Source: Actinomycetes bacterium (lineage in GTDB: Bacteria; Actinomycetota; Thermoleophilia; Solirubrobacterales; Solirubrobacteraceae). From it: a stretch of DNA of 41,359 nucleotides. Position 1 is the first letter of the stretch. Each line of letters opens with the position of its first letter. The stretch lies in the NCBI GenBank assembly GCA_023404805.1, contig JAEYAL010000018.1:1-41359 (forward strand). The letters run 5' to 3'. Made by a program: the position numbers and the translations under genes. Under the pieces are notes generated by a model. It searched no databases and was not told where the DNA came from. It saw only the letters and a list, made by a program, of their open reading frames with translations. Shown here in pieces: positions 24,705 through 32,619 of this stretch.

Positions 24705-26273
24705 TCAGTCGACTTCGACCGTGAGCGACGTGCCGTAGGCGCGCTCAAAGAGCTCGGTCTCGCGGGCGGCTGCCCAGCGGGGAACCTGGGCCTCGCCGTC
24801 GGAGACCAGGCCGAGGCGCACGTCGCCGTCGCCTTGGGCGGTCACGTTCACGGCGGACACGGCGCCGTCGCGGCCGCGCTCCAGGCCCTCGGCGAGCCGC
24901 AGCAGCGTCGTGATGCGCTGCAGGCGGCCGGTGTCGCCGGAGTGCAGCAACGGCGCGAAGATGCCCGGCGACGGGTTGCCGCGGCGGTGGTAGCGGCAGG
25001 CCTGGGCGATGATCGCCGTCTCAGCCGGGGAGAAGCCCGGCAGTCCTCCGCTGGCGAGGATGTAGCGGACGTGGCGGTGGTGGTCGTCGTAGTCGAGCTT
25101 CATCCCGATGTCGTGGAGCTGGCAGGCGGCCCAGAGCAGCTCGCGCTCGTGGTCGTCGGCGTCCTGCAGCTCCAGGCCGACGAGCTGGTCGAACATCGAC
25201 AGCCCCAGATAGGTCACGTGCGCGATGTGCTCGGCGCCGGTGTCGTAGCGGTGGGCGAGGTTCTCGACGCCGCGGCGGCGCACGTCGTCGACGAGCGGCG
25301 GTTCGGCGCCCTTGCCGACGAGCTTGTCGTCGTCGCCGTTGTCGCCGTGCTGCTCGGCGATCAAGACGCCTTCGCGCAGGCCGTACTCGGTCGACTCCAG
25401 GTACTCGGCGCCGCACGCCTCCATCGCGGCGGCGATCACGACGGCGCCCGCGAGGATGATGTCGGCGCGCGACGGCTTGATCCCGCGCAGGCGCGCGCGG
25501 TCGGCCGACGGCCTGCGGCGCATCTCCTCGATCAGCTCGTCGAGGGAGTCGCGGTCGAGCTTGACGCCTTGCGCGCCGCCGACGATCGGGTGGCCATGCA
25601 GGTCGAGGGCGGCCGTCGCCAGGTTGCGGACGGCGCCGCCGATGCCGACCAGCCGGTCGCCGGTCGAACCGATCCACTCCGCGCGGCTGAACTCCTTGAG
25701 CGCGTGGTCGCGCAGCGCGCGGACCTCGCTGCGCGTCGACGGTCCGCCGGGCGGCAGGAACGCCGCGGTCGTGCGCACCGCGCCCAGCAGCCACGACTCG
25801 GCGTGCTTCGGCTTGCGGTTCTTCACGGCCGTCAGCTGCAACGAGCCGCCGCCGATGTCGAGCACGGTGCCGTCGGTCAGCGTCGTGGAGTTGATCGCCG
25901 CGACGTAGCCGTACCAGGCCTCGCGCTCACGGCTGATGACCTCGATGTCGATCCCGCACCGCTTCTTGGCGAGCGCGACGATCTCGGCTTGGTTGGTGGC
26001 CTCGCGGATGGCGCTCGTGCCGATGGCCTTCACGTGCGACGGATCGATGTGGGTCGCTTCGAGGAATCCGGCGAACACGTCGAGCACGTCGACGGCGCGC
26101 TGCAGCGCCTTCGGCCCCAGCGACCCGTCCTTCTCGACGCCCGCCGCCAAGCGCACCGGCTCGCGGATCTCGTCGGAGCGGCGCCACCACGTCTCGGTCG
26201 ATTCGAACACGACGAGCCGGAACGAGTTCGACCCAAGGTCCAGGATGGCTCGCCTTGTGATTTCTTCGGCCAT
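24705..26273 (-). CDS. ppx: Ppx/GppA exopolyphosphatase/guanosine pentaphosphate phosphatase with HD domain
   Basis: 522 residues. The actin-like ATPase fold is clear: ILDLGSNSFRLVVFE (phosphate 1), GTSAIREATN, DIGGGSLQLT (phosphate 2) and LVGIGGAVRNLATAAL. The C-terminal part is an HD-type domain with QLHDIGMKLDYDDHHRH and ACRYHRRGNPSP, the long Ppx form. It releases terminal phosphate from polyphosphate and/or converts pppGpp to ppGpp. The ATG is preceded within 3 nt by the stop codon of a short leader ORF that repeats the first residues of the protein. It is not obviously co-transcribed with the neighbouring MBL gene, which stops 146 bp upstream. Confidence 0.9.
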   Translation of the reverse strand: MAEEITRRAILDLGSNSFRLVVFESTETWWRRSDEIREPVRLAAGVEKDGSLGPKALQRAVDVLDVFAGFLEATHIDPSHVKAIGTSAIREATNQAEIVALAKKRCGIDIEVISREREAWYGYVAAINSTTLTDGTVLDIGGGSLQLTAVKNRKPKHAESWLLGAVRTTAAFLPPGGPSTRSEVRALRDHALKEFSRAEWIGSTGDRLVGIGGAVRNLATAALDLHGHPIVGGAQGVKLDRDSLDELIEEMRRRPSADRARLRGIKPSRADIILAGAVVIAAAMEACGAEYLESTEYGLREGVLIAEQHGDNGDDDKLVGKGAEPPLVDDVRRRGVENLAHRYDTGAEHIAHVTYLGLSMFDQLVGLELQDADDHERELLWAACQLHDIGMKLDYDDHHRHVRYILASGGLPGFSPAETAIIAQACRYHRRGNPSPGIFAPLLHSGDTGRLQRITTLLRLAEGLERGRDGAVSAVNVTAQGDGDVRLGLVSDGEAQVPRWAAARETELFERAYGTSLTVEVD

Positions 26274-26275
26274 CG

Positions 26276-26356
26276 CTAACGCTCATGCTCCGTCGGAAGC
26301 GCTGACGGGAACACCTGCGGTGAGCTTGCACGGCGTGTGATCTCTTCGGCAGCCAA
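26276..26356 (-). CDS. Leader ORF upstream of ppx repeating the Ppx N-terminus
   Basis: A 26-codon frame that would start at TTG (26356), reads LAAEEITRRASS and ends in TAG 2 nt before the ppx ATG. Ppx itself begins MAEEITRRAILD. Eight residues are identical although several codons differ (AGG-CGA versus CGC-CGT). A TAGGTT box lies 10 nt before the TTG. It may be a remnant of a duplicated start region or a coupling leader; translation is unproven. Confidence 0.4.
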   Translation of the reverse strand: MAAEEITRRASSPQVFPSALPTEHER

Positions 26357-26419
26357 GGAATCCCCGAACCTACCGAGCGTGGCGGGCGCCTCCGCACCGC
26401 CGTCCGGCTGACCGCTTGG

Positions 26420-27223
26420 TCAAGCTCGGGTGACCCACGAGCCGGGGACGAGGTCGTCGGCGCCGTCGTCGAGATACCGGACGTGCGCCTTCTGGCCGCC
26501 GTCGTAGTCGCGCGCCCACACCACAAGCGTCGCTTCGCGCGCGAGCTCGGGTGGCTGACCGGGCGGCAGGACGGCTGCCCGGGAGGTGCCTTCGGGGACC
26601 GCGCCTCGCCAGACCTGCACGAACGGGTTCTCGGCGGCCTGCTCGCCGATGGTCGTCGGCTCCTCGTGGCCCGGTTCGACGATCGTCGTCGGCAGCAGCC
26701 CGAGCAGGACCTCCAGGATCGAATGCTTGAGGTCGGCGAGCGTCGTGTGTCCGGGGCCGCGGACGCCGCCCACCGACCCGCGGAACAGCGTGTCGCCGGT
26801 GAACACGTGGTCGGGACCGCCGTCCGGGTCGCCCTCGACCTCGCGCACGACGAAGTTGAGCATCCCCGCCGTGTGGCCCGGCGAGTGCAGCGCGACGACC
26901 TCGAGGTTCCCGATGTTCGTGATGTCGCCTGGGAGGATCGTCTGGCTGACGCCCATCATCTCCTGCGACTCGAGCGGGTGCGCCTGAACGGGCGTCCCCG
27001 GGTAGAGCTCGAGGATGTGGCCGAGGCCCGTGATGTGGTCGCCGTGGTGGTGCGTCAGCAGGACGCGCTCGAGCGTGAGCTCCTCGCTGGCGATCACCGC
27101 CAGCAGGTGGTCGATCGGATCGCCGCAGTCGATAAACGCCGCATGGTTCGTCGACGGGTCGATCACCAGGTAGCTGTTCGAGATCCAGTCGTCATTGCGC
27201 TGGCTGATGACCCGCATGCCCAT
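26420..27223 (-). CDS. Metallo-beta-lactamase fold hydrolase, glyoxalase II-like
   Basis: 267 residues. It carries LTHHHGDHITG (the H-x-H-x-D-H zinc motif), HSPGHTAGML (third His), FTGDTLFRGSVGG (bridging Asp) and EPGHEEPTTIG (last His), the order and wording of glyoxalase II (GloB) and persulfide dioxygenase-like enzymes. An extra C-terminal region of about 50 residues follows (WARDYDGGQKAHVRYLDDG). A glyoxalase I gene (gloA) lies 1.7 kb away on the same strand, so a methylglyoxal pathway is possible. Glutathione is not the usual thiol in Actinobacteria, so the true substrate may be a mycothiol or other thioester. The start ATG-GGC-ATG follows TAGGCT by 7 nt. Confidence 0.87.
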   Translation of the reverse strand: MGMRVISQRNDDWISNSYLVIDPSTNHAAFIDCGDPIDHLLAVIASEELTLERVLLTHHHGDHITGLGHILELYPGTPVQAHPLESQEMMGVSQTILPGDITNIGNLEVVALHSPGHTAGMLNFVVREVEGDPDGGPDHVFTGDTLFRGSVGGVRGPGHTTLADLKHSILEVLLGLLPTTIVEPGHEEPTTIGEQAAENPFVQVWRGAVPEGTSRAAVLPPGQPPELAREATLVVWARDYDGGQKAHVRYLDDGADDLVPGSWVTRA

Positions 27224-27230
27224 AGGCCGC

Positions 27231-27236
27231 AGCCTA
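27231..27236 (-). promoter_or_regulatory. -10 box of the MBL hydrolase, leaderless type
   Basis: TAGGCT on the minus strand, 7 nt before the ATG at 27223, in the 44-bp gap after the HD-GYP gene. Confidence 0.5.
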
Positions 27237-27267
27237 GGCGCAACGGCGTCCGATTCCGCCGCCGGTC

Positions 27268-28749
27268 TTACGAGGCGCGGCCGGAGTGCGCCCGCCAGGC
27301 GGCCTGGAGACCTGCGGGGGTGAGGCGCTGGCGGACCAAGACCGCCTTGAGCGCTTCGACGCAGCGCGGGTCGAAGCCCTGCCCCGACTCGCGCTCGATC
27401 ACCTCGAGGGCGCGGTCGGCGGGCCAGGCGACGCGGTAGGGCCGCTTGGAGGTGAGGGCGTCGAACACGTCGGCCACGGCGAGGATGCGCGCCTCGATGT
27501 GGATCTGCGAGGCGTAATGGCCGTTCGGATAGCCGCCGCCGTCGAGCCGCTCGTGGTGGGCCTCGACGAGGTGCAGCACGCGCTCGTTGAACTTGCCGAC
27601 CTCGCTGAGCATGCGCGCGCCTTCGCCGGGGTGGCGCTTGATGACCTCGTACTCGGCGTCGGTGAGCTTGCCGGGCTTTTTGAGGATCTGGTCGGGCGTC
27701 TGGAGCTTGCCGATGTCGTGGAGCAGGCCGCCAGCGGCGAGATCGCGCAGGCTGGAGGCGTCGAGCCCGAGCTGCTCGCCCATCCGCACGGCGAGCATGG
27801 CGACGCGGCGGGTGTGGCCCTCGGTCACGTCGTCCTTGCGGCCGAGCTGCAGCATCAGGTGGTGGACGCGGCCGTCGAGGAACGACTCCTCGTCGGCGAC
27901 GATGTCGACCGCCTGCAGGTCGCCGACCAGGGGCCGCGAGGAGGTCTGGTGGCTCAGGTCGCGGGTCGCCGGCAGGCACATGGCGGCGAGCGCGATGAGC
28001 TCGAGGATGTGCGACGACCACCAGAGCGTGTCGTCGCGGTAGGCGTTGGCGATCCCCCACGTGGCGAAGACGGCGGAGATCAGGCCCGCGGCGACGATCA
28101 CGTCGGCGGCGCGCTGCGTGAGGACGGCGGTGCGCGCGGCGCGGTTCGCGAGCAGGAGCAGCGGGACGGCGCCGACGGCGAAGACCAGCAGGGCCGCGGT
28201 GCTGCCGGGCGTTGGCACGACGGGCACGTGGTCGGCGGTCGTGAAGGCCAGCCCGAGGACGGCGGCGATGAACACCGCGACGGCAGGAGCGCTCTGGGCG
28301 ACGAGGTCGGCGCGGCGGTGCTGGCGCAGCTCCGGCGCGATCGAGAGCGCGAGCAGCAGCGCGCCGAGCGGCAGTGTGGCGACCTCGGTGATGCGCGTCA
28401 GGCCGGGGCTGAACGTGGCGCCCGGAATCATCGCTGCGACGCGGGCCGCGAGGACGACCGACATCGCGGTGAAGGCGACGAGCATCAGCGCCGATCGCGT
28501 GTCTGGCTCGCGGTGAGTCCTGACCGCCGAGATCGCGGCCGCGGCGAGCACCACGCCCGCTGAGAGCGCGACGAGCGCTGTCCGCGACCACGGGCCGGAG
28601 CTGAGGCGTCCGTCGCTGAACGCGATCAGCAGCGCCGGCGGCGCGATGAGCAGTGCGAGGAGGACCCGGTGCGTGCGCATGTGCCGCCGCAGCGGCGCGA
28701 CGGCGGCAGTTGCTGCTCCCAGCAGGGGAAACGAGGCGGGACGGTCCAC
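27268..28749 (-). CDS. Membrane-anchored HD-GYP c-di-GMP phosphodiesterase
   Basis: 493 residues. About eight hydrophobic helices occupy residues 25-265 as a membrane sensor. The HD-GYP domain follows (about 305-470): EGHTRRVAMLAVRMGEQLG, GGLLHDIGKLQTPD (HD pair), KRHPGEGARML, EAHHERLDGGGYPNG (intact GYP) and ILAVADVFDALTSKRPYR. All metal-ligand His/Asp positions are present, so hydrolysis of c-di-GMP to pGpG/GMP is expected. The start is uncertain between GTG 28749 and ATG 28680 (MRTHRVLLALL), neither with a clear ribosome-binding site. Confidence 0.88.
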   Translation of the reverse strand: MDRPASFPLLGAATAAVAPLRRHMRTHRVLLALLIAPPALLIAFSDGRLSSGPWSRTALVALSAGVVLAAAAISAVRTHREPDTRSALMLVAFTAMSVVLAARVAAMIPGATFSPGLTRITEVATLPLGALLLALSIAPELRQHRRADLVAQSAPAVAVFIAAVLGLAFTTADHVPVVPTPGSTAALLVFAVGAVPLLLLANRAARTAVLTQRAADVIVAAGLISAVFATWGIANAYRDDTLWWSSHILELIALAAMCLPATRDLSHQTSSRPLVGDLQAVDIVADEESFLDGRVHHLMLQLGRKDDVTEGHTRRVAMLAVRMGEQLGLDASSLRDLAAGGLLHDIGKLQTPDQILKKPGKLTDAEYEVIKRHPGEGARMLSEVGKFNERVLHLVEAHHERLDGGGYPNGHYASQIHIEARILAVADVFDALTSKRPYRVAWPADRALEVIERESGQGFDPRCVEALKAVLVRQRLTPAGLQAAWRAHSGRAS

Positions 28750-28854
28750 GAGACGTGGATCGGCACCCTGGGTGTGCGCTGCAGCACGGTACGACGGGTG
28801 TCGTAGCCGATCAGGACGCCCTGCTGCGGCGCTTCAGGGCAATGGTGAACGCGC

Positions 28855-28885
28855 CGAAGCGCTGTCCTCGGGCCGGGGCGCTTCG
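28855..28885. terminator. Inverted repeat downstream of gloA
   Basis: CGAAGCGC (28855-28862) pairs with GCGCTTCG (28878-28885), 8-bp perfect arms around 15 nt. Together with the next hairpin it fills the gloA/HD-GYP gap. Confidence 0.5.
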
Positions 28886-28889
28886 CGAA

Positions 28890-28932
28890 CTCCCGTGGAT
28901 CGTGGTTGCTGGACGACCGCGATCGACGGGAG
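28890..28932 (-). terminator. Hairpin downstream of gloA
   Basis: CTCCCGT plus GATCG (28890-28902) pairs with CGATC plus ACGGGAG (28920-28932), interrupted by a 1-nt internal loop on each side. It begins 25 nt after the gloA stop codon. No T tract. Confidence 0.5.
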
Positions 28933-28956
28933 TCCGCGGTCGGCCAAACGCGAGCG

Positions 28957-29343
28957 CTACGCGCGCTCGATCAGCTCGATCCGGTAGTCGTCGGGGTCGC
29001 GGACGAAGCAGATGAGCGAGCCGGTCGTGCGGCCGCCCGGCCGGTACGGCGGCTTCTCGGGCGTGATGCCGACCTCTGCGAGCGAGGCGAGCGTCGCGTC
29101 GAGGTCGGCGACGCCGAGCGCGATATGGCCATAGCCGGTGCCGTTGTCGTACTCGCTGACACCGTGGTTGTAGGTCAGCTCGAGGATCGACGGCTGCTCG
29201 TCGGTGCCCAGGAACACGTTCGTCGCGTCGTCGCCGATCGGCATCCGGCGCTGCTCGACGAGGCCGAGCTTCTCGTAGAACGCCACCGACCGGTCGATGT
29301 CGCCGATGCGGTAGCAGGTGTGCAGGAATCGAAAGCCGGCCAT
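28957..29343 (-). CDS. gloA: Glyoxalase I (lactoylglutathione lyase family)
   Basis: 128 residues. VOC fold with all four metal ligands in place: FLHTCYRIGD (His), SILELTYN (Glu), GYGHIALGV (His) and DYRIELIER (Glu). It isomerises the hemithioacetal of methylglyoxal and a thiol; in Actinobacteria the thiol may be mycothiol or another. The length is that of the short Ni/Co-type bacterial enzyme. The ATG follows TAGCCT by 7 nt, so the gene has its own promoter and is not co-transcribed with pyk upstream. Confidence 0.92.
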   Translation of the reverse strand: MAGFRFLHTCYRIGDIDRSVAFYEKLGLVEQRRMPIGDDATNVFLGTDEQPSILELTYNHGVSEYDNGTGYGHIALGVADLDATLASLAEVGITPEKPPYRPGGRTTGSLICFVRDPDDYRIELIERA

Positions 29344-29350
29344 GGGCGGC

Positions 29351-29356
29351 AGGCTA
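29351..29356 (-). promoter_or_regulatory. -10 box of gloA, leaderless type
   Basis: TAGCCT on the minus strand, 7 nt before the ATG at 29343. Confidence 0.5.
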
Positions 29357-29443
29357 GCGGCGCTCAGCCGCTTGCCGGACGCGCGAAGCCGGGGACGCGT
29401 GCGCGCTACGGCCCACCGCCGACGGGCACGCGAGGGAACGGGC

Positions 29444-30901
29444 CTAGCCGTTGTCGTGCCAGTCGGCCCAGGGCGCGCCGGCCTCGCCGAGCGTCATGAC
29501 CTGCAGGAGCGAGGTCGAGCCGGGCTTGGCCGACGGCAGGCCGGCGGTGACGCCGACGCGCATGCCGGGCTTGCACCAGCCGAGTTCGATGACGCGGCGG
29601 GTGGAATGGGCGATCAGGCCTTCGGTCGTCGCGTGGCGGTCGATCGACGCGGCGCGGACGCCCCAGAAGGTGCCGCAGCGGCGCACGGTCTCGTGGCCGG
29701 GCGACAGTGCGAGGATCGGCACGGTCGGGCGGTGCGCCGACACGATGCGCGCGGTGCGGCCCGACAGCGTCGGCACGATCAGCGCGTCGAGGCCGAGGGT
29801 GCGCACGGCCTCGCAGGCCGCGTGGGCGACCGTGTAGTCCGGGCCGACCTTCGCGCGGGTGACGCGGTCGGAGTTCCACTCGCGGTACGGGGCCTCGGGC
29901 TCGGTGGCGCGCGCGATCGCGTCGAGCATGGCGACCGACTCGACGGGGTAGGCGCCGACGGCAGTCTCCTGGGAGAGCATCACGGCGTCGGTGCCGTCGA
30001 GGATCGCGTTGGCGACGTCGGTCGCCTCGGCGCGCGTCGGGCGCGAGCTGGTGACCATCGAGTCGAGCATCTGCGTCGCAGTGATCGACGGGCGGGCGAG
30101 ACGGCCGCAGGCGCGCAGCAGGCGCTTCTGCACGATCGGCATCTGCTCGATCGGCAGCTCGATGCCGAGGTCGCCGCGGGCGACCATGATCACGTCGGAC
30201 GCCGCGATGATCTCGTCCTGGCGCTCGACGGCCTGCGGCTTCTCGATCTTGGAGATCAGCGGCAGGCGCGTCTCGGCGCGGACGGCGTTGACGTCGTCGG
30301 CGGAGCGCACGAACGACAGCGCGACCATGTCGATGCGCATCTGCTCGCCGAGGCGCAGCAGGCGCAGGTCGTCGCCGCCGACCGCGGGCAGCGCGGCAGC
30401 TTCGCCGGGCACGTTGAGGCCCTGGCGGCTGGCCAGCATGCCGCCGACCTCGACCGCCGCATCCAGCTCGCCGTGCTCCGGCCGGACCGCGGTGACGCGC
30501 AGGCGCAGCTTGCCATCGGCCAGGTAGATCACTTCGCCGGGGCTCACCGCCTCCGCGAGCTGCGGCGCTTCGAGGAACAGGTGGCGGGCGTTGCCGAGGC
30601 GGCCGTCTTCGATCTCGGTCGAGATCGTCAGCTCGCGGCCGGTCTGCAGTTCGATCAGGTCGTTCTCGAGCTTGGAGACGCGCAGCTTGGGGCCAGGCAG
30701 ATCGCCGAGCACGGCGACCGGGCGGCCGACGGCCTCCGCGGCGTCGCGCACGAGCTCGACGGATTTGGCGTGGTCCTCAGGCGTGCCGTGCGAGAAGTTG
30801 AGCCGAGCCACGTCTACTCCAGCCTCGATCATCCGACGGAGGACTTCGGGGTTCGCCGAGGCGGGCCCGATGGTGGCGACGATCTTCGTTCTGCGCTCGA
30901 T
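29444..30901 (-). CDS. pyk: Pyruvate kinase, apparent ATC start
   Basis: 485 residues. Converts phosphoenolpyruvate and ADP to pyruvate and ATP. Motifs: RRTKIVATIGPAS at the very N-terminus, DLPGPKLRV, ISKIEKPQAVERQ (catalytic Lys), MVARGDLGIELP (metal Glu/Asp region), SITATQMLDSM and RPTRAEATDVANAILDGTDA. A regulatory C-terminal domain of normal size ends in WADWHDNG. The first ATG in frame (30832) would remove 23 residues including the conserved RTKIVATIGPAS. Between that ATG and the preceding in-frame stop (31031-31033) there is no ATG, GTG or TTG. ATC at 30901 lies 7 nt after TAGATT and gives I/M-E-RRTKIVATIGP, exactly the family's N-terminus. Confidence 0.88.
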   Translation of the reverse strand: MERRTKIVATIGPASANPEVLRRMIEAGVDVARLNFSHGTPEDHAKSVELVRDAAEAVGRPVAVLGDLPGPKLRVSKLENDLIELQTGRELTISTEIEDGRLGNARHLFLEAPQLAEAVSPGEVIYLADGKLRLRVTAVRPEHGELDAAVEVGGMLASRQGLNVPGEAAALPAVGGDDLRLLRLGEQMRIDMVALSFVRSADDVNAVRAETRLPLISKIEKPQAVERQDEIIAASDVIMVARGDLGIELPIEQMPIVQKRLLRACGRLARPSITATQMLDSMVTSSRPTRAEATDVANAILDGTDAVMLSQETAVGAYPVESVAMLDAIARATEPEAPYREWNSDRVTRAKVGPDYTVAHAACEAVRTLGLDALIVPTLSGRTARIVSAHRPTVPILALSPGHETVRRCGTFWGVRAASIDRHATTEGLIAHSTRRVIELGWCKPGMRVGVTAGLPSAKPGSTSLLQVMTLGEAGAPWADWHDNG

Positions 30902-30908
30902 GGGGATG

Positions 30909-30914
30909 AATCTA
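30909..30914 (-). promoter_or_regulatory. -10 box of pyk, leaderless type
   Basis: TAGATT on the minus strand, 7 nt before ATC at 30901. The spacing equals that of the other TAnnnT-start pairs in the window. Confidence 0.5.
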
Positions 30915-31030
30915 GCGGCGTGGCAGGGCGCCAGCCCCGAGCTGGTGGAACACCTGTTGAGCGGAGCGCAGAGAAGCCCGAAATCCGGCGCAAACGCTGG
31001 CCGGATCGCGTTGCAAGAACGCTGGCGGGA

Positions 31031-32194
31031 TCAGGTGAAGACGCCGTCCTGCGCGATGGTCTCGCCGTCGGCCGACAGCCGGCCGCCGAAGCGCAGGTCG
31101 GTGATCAGGTCCCAATGGACGGCCGAGGTGTTCGTGCCGCCCGTCTCCGGGTAGGACTGGCCGACCGCGAGGTGCACGGTGCCGGTGATCTTCTCGTCGA
31201 GCAGCGTGCTGCCGGTCGGCCGGTCGATGCCGGGGCTCGTGCCGATGCCGAGCTCGCCGAGGAAGCGGGCGCCCTCATCGGTCGCGAGCTCCGCGTCGAG
31301 CACGTCCTGGCCCTCTTCGGCGGTGCCTTCCACGACCTCGCCGTCCTTGAACACGAGCCGCACGCCGCGCACCACGCCGCCTGGGCGGTACGACGGCACG
31401 TCGAAGAAGACGGCCCCGTTGGCCGAGCGCTCGTGCGGCCCGGTGAAGACCTCGCCGGACGGCAGGTTGCGCTTTCCGTCGGAGTTGCGCCAAACGCGCC
31501 CGTCGACGCGCAGGGTCAGGTCGGTCCCCGGGCCCTCGATGCGGATCTCGGTCGCCTGGGTGAGGCGCTCGCAGAGTTTGGCCTGCACGGCCGACAGCTC
31601 AGCCCAGGCTCCGGCCGGGTCCGGCCGGTCGAGCATGAGGGCGCGGTGCACGAAGGCCGCGTACTCGTGGAGCGGGAGGCCAGCGCGATCGGCCAGCGCC
31701 TGAGTCGGGTGGATCGACAGGCACCAGGGCGTCTCGAGCGCGATGCGGCGCATCGACTGGCGGCCGCGGTTGTACTGGGCGACGCGGGCCGCGTCGGCGC
31801 CCGCGAGCGGCTCGCGGGCCGACGGCGCGTGCACGCGGACCAGCTTGGTCGCCGCTTCGAGCTCGGCGACGGCGATCGGCGACGGCGCGTCGAGCTGGGG
31901 GTCCTGCGCGTGATCGACCCACGCGCGGCCGAGCCCGTCGACCTCCACGCGCACCGTGGGCCAAGCGCCGCGCTCCAGCACCGCCTGGTGCAGGGCGCGG
32001 CCGAGCGGCAGCGCCGCCTCGGGCAGCTCGATCAGGACGGCGTCACCGGGCTCCACGCCGATGCTCCAGTCGCAGAGCAGCGCGGCATGCGCGGCGGGGT
32101 CGTACGCACCGCCGACCGCGGCTTTCGCGTCGTGTCCGGCAACGCTGGCGACTCTTGCCGCGGCCTGCCGGATGGCCTCCTCGCTCGTGCTCAC
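31031..32194 (-). CDS. M29-family aminopeptidase
   Basis: 387 residues, resembling thermophilic aminopeptidases (AmpS/PepS/aminopeptidase T). Recognisable parts are EIRIEGPGTDLTLRVDGRVW, NLPSGEVFTGPHERSANG (metal Glu and substrate loop), LGELGIGTSPGIDRPTGSTLLDEKITGTVHLAVG (abbreviated family core with metal-binding Glu/His) and NTSAVHWDLITDLR (His-x-Asp). These are the two-metal centre of family M29. The GTG start overlaps the stop codon of the upstream small gene by 4 nt (GTGA), so the two are translationally coupled. The stop codon lies 129 bp before pyk. Confidence 0.88.
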   Translation of the reverse strand: MSTSEEAIRQAAARVASVAGHDAKAAVGGAYDPAAHAALLCDWSIGVEPGDAVLIELPEAALPLGRALHQAVLERGAWPTVRVEVDGLGRAWVDHAQDPQLDAPSPIAVAELEAATKLVRVHAPSAREPLAGADAARVAQYNRGRQSMRRIALETPWCLSIHPTQALADRAGLPLHEYAAFVHRALMLDRPDPAGAWAELSAVQAKLCERLTQATEIRIEGPGTDLTLRVDGRVWRNSDGKRNLPSGEVFTGPHERSANGAVFFDVPSYRPGGVVRGVRLVFKDGEVVEGTAEEGQDVLDAELATDEGARFLGELGIGTSPGIDRPTGSTLLDEKITGTVHLAVGQSYPETGGTNTSAVHWDLITDLRFGGRLSADGETIAQDGVFT

Positions 32195-32553
32195 GGGCGC
32201 TCCATCTCCGGGAAGTACTCGGCCAGGTGCTGGCGCAGCGACTCGCGGACGAACTTGCGCTCATCCTGCGACGCCATCCGGTATCGGCCCAGCAGCGCTT
32301 TGCGGGCGGTGATCGGGTCGCCGTGCAAATCCCACGACGTGCCGAGCTGCTCCCACAGGAACTCGAGGGCGCGCTGCCAGGAGTCGTCGGTGGAGCGGCG
32401 CAGGTCGTGGAGCTCGTCGTGGTAGCGCTGCCGAGCGGGCAGCGGCAAGCCGGCGCGCAGCTCGACCGCGAGGCCATCGGGGCCGCCCTCGTAGCGGATG
32501 GAGGGCGCCTTGAGCTTGGGGAGCCCGTCGCGTTTTGCCCGTTTCTTGGCCAC
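32191..32553 (-). CDS. Hypothetical protein coupled to M29 aminopeptidase
   Basis: 120 residues, no family recognised. It begins VAKKRAKRDGLPKLKAP, is rich in charged residues, and has predicted helices such as ARQRYHDELHDLRRSTDDSW and SQDERKFVRESLRQHLAEYF. There is no signal peptide or membrane segment. It overlaps the aminopeptidase by 4 nt, so a functional link is likely. The GTG at 32553 follows TACGCT by 6 nt, which decides the start over the longer open frame. Confidence 0.7.
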   Translation of the reverse strand: MAKKRAKRDGLPKLKAPSIRYEGGPDGLAVELRAGLPLPARQRYHDELHDLRRSTDDSWQRALEFLWEQLGTSWDLHGDPITARKALLGRYRMASQDERKFVRESLRQHLAEYFPEMERP

Positions 32554-32559
32554 GGCTGG

Positions 32560-32565
32560 AGCGTA
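32560..32565 (-). promoter_or_regulatory. -10 box of the hypothetical/M29 operon, leaderless type
   Basis: TACGCT on the minus strand, 6 nt before the GTG at 32553. Confidence 0.45.
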
Positions 32566-32619
32566 CCCGCGCGGGCCGCCGGGCGGCCAGCGACCACCCG
32601 GCCTGCGCATCGGTGCTGG

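Noticed and set aside
26420..28591. Minus-strand frame giving a 723-residue fusion ending in the MBL domain
   Set aside because: The upstream two thirds overlap the HD-GYP gene in another frame and are Arg/Pro-rich; the MBL family start at 27223 has its own TAGGCT box.
26420..29343. Glyoxalase I/II operon
   Set aside because: The gloA and MBL genes are on the same strand but are separated by the HD-GYP gene and each has its own start-adjacent TAnnnT box, so co-transcription is not supported.
29318..32425. 1035-codon + strand frame across pyk and the M29 gene
   Set aside because: Shadow of two well-identified minus-strand genes; no recognisable domains.
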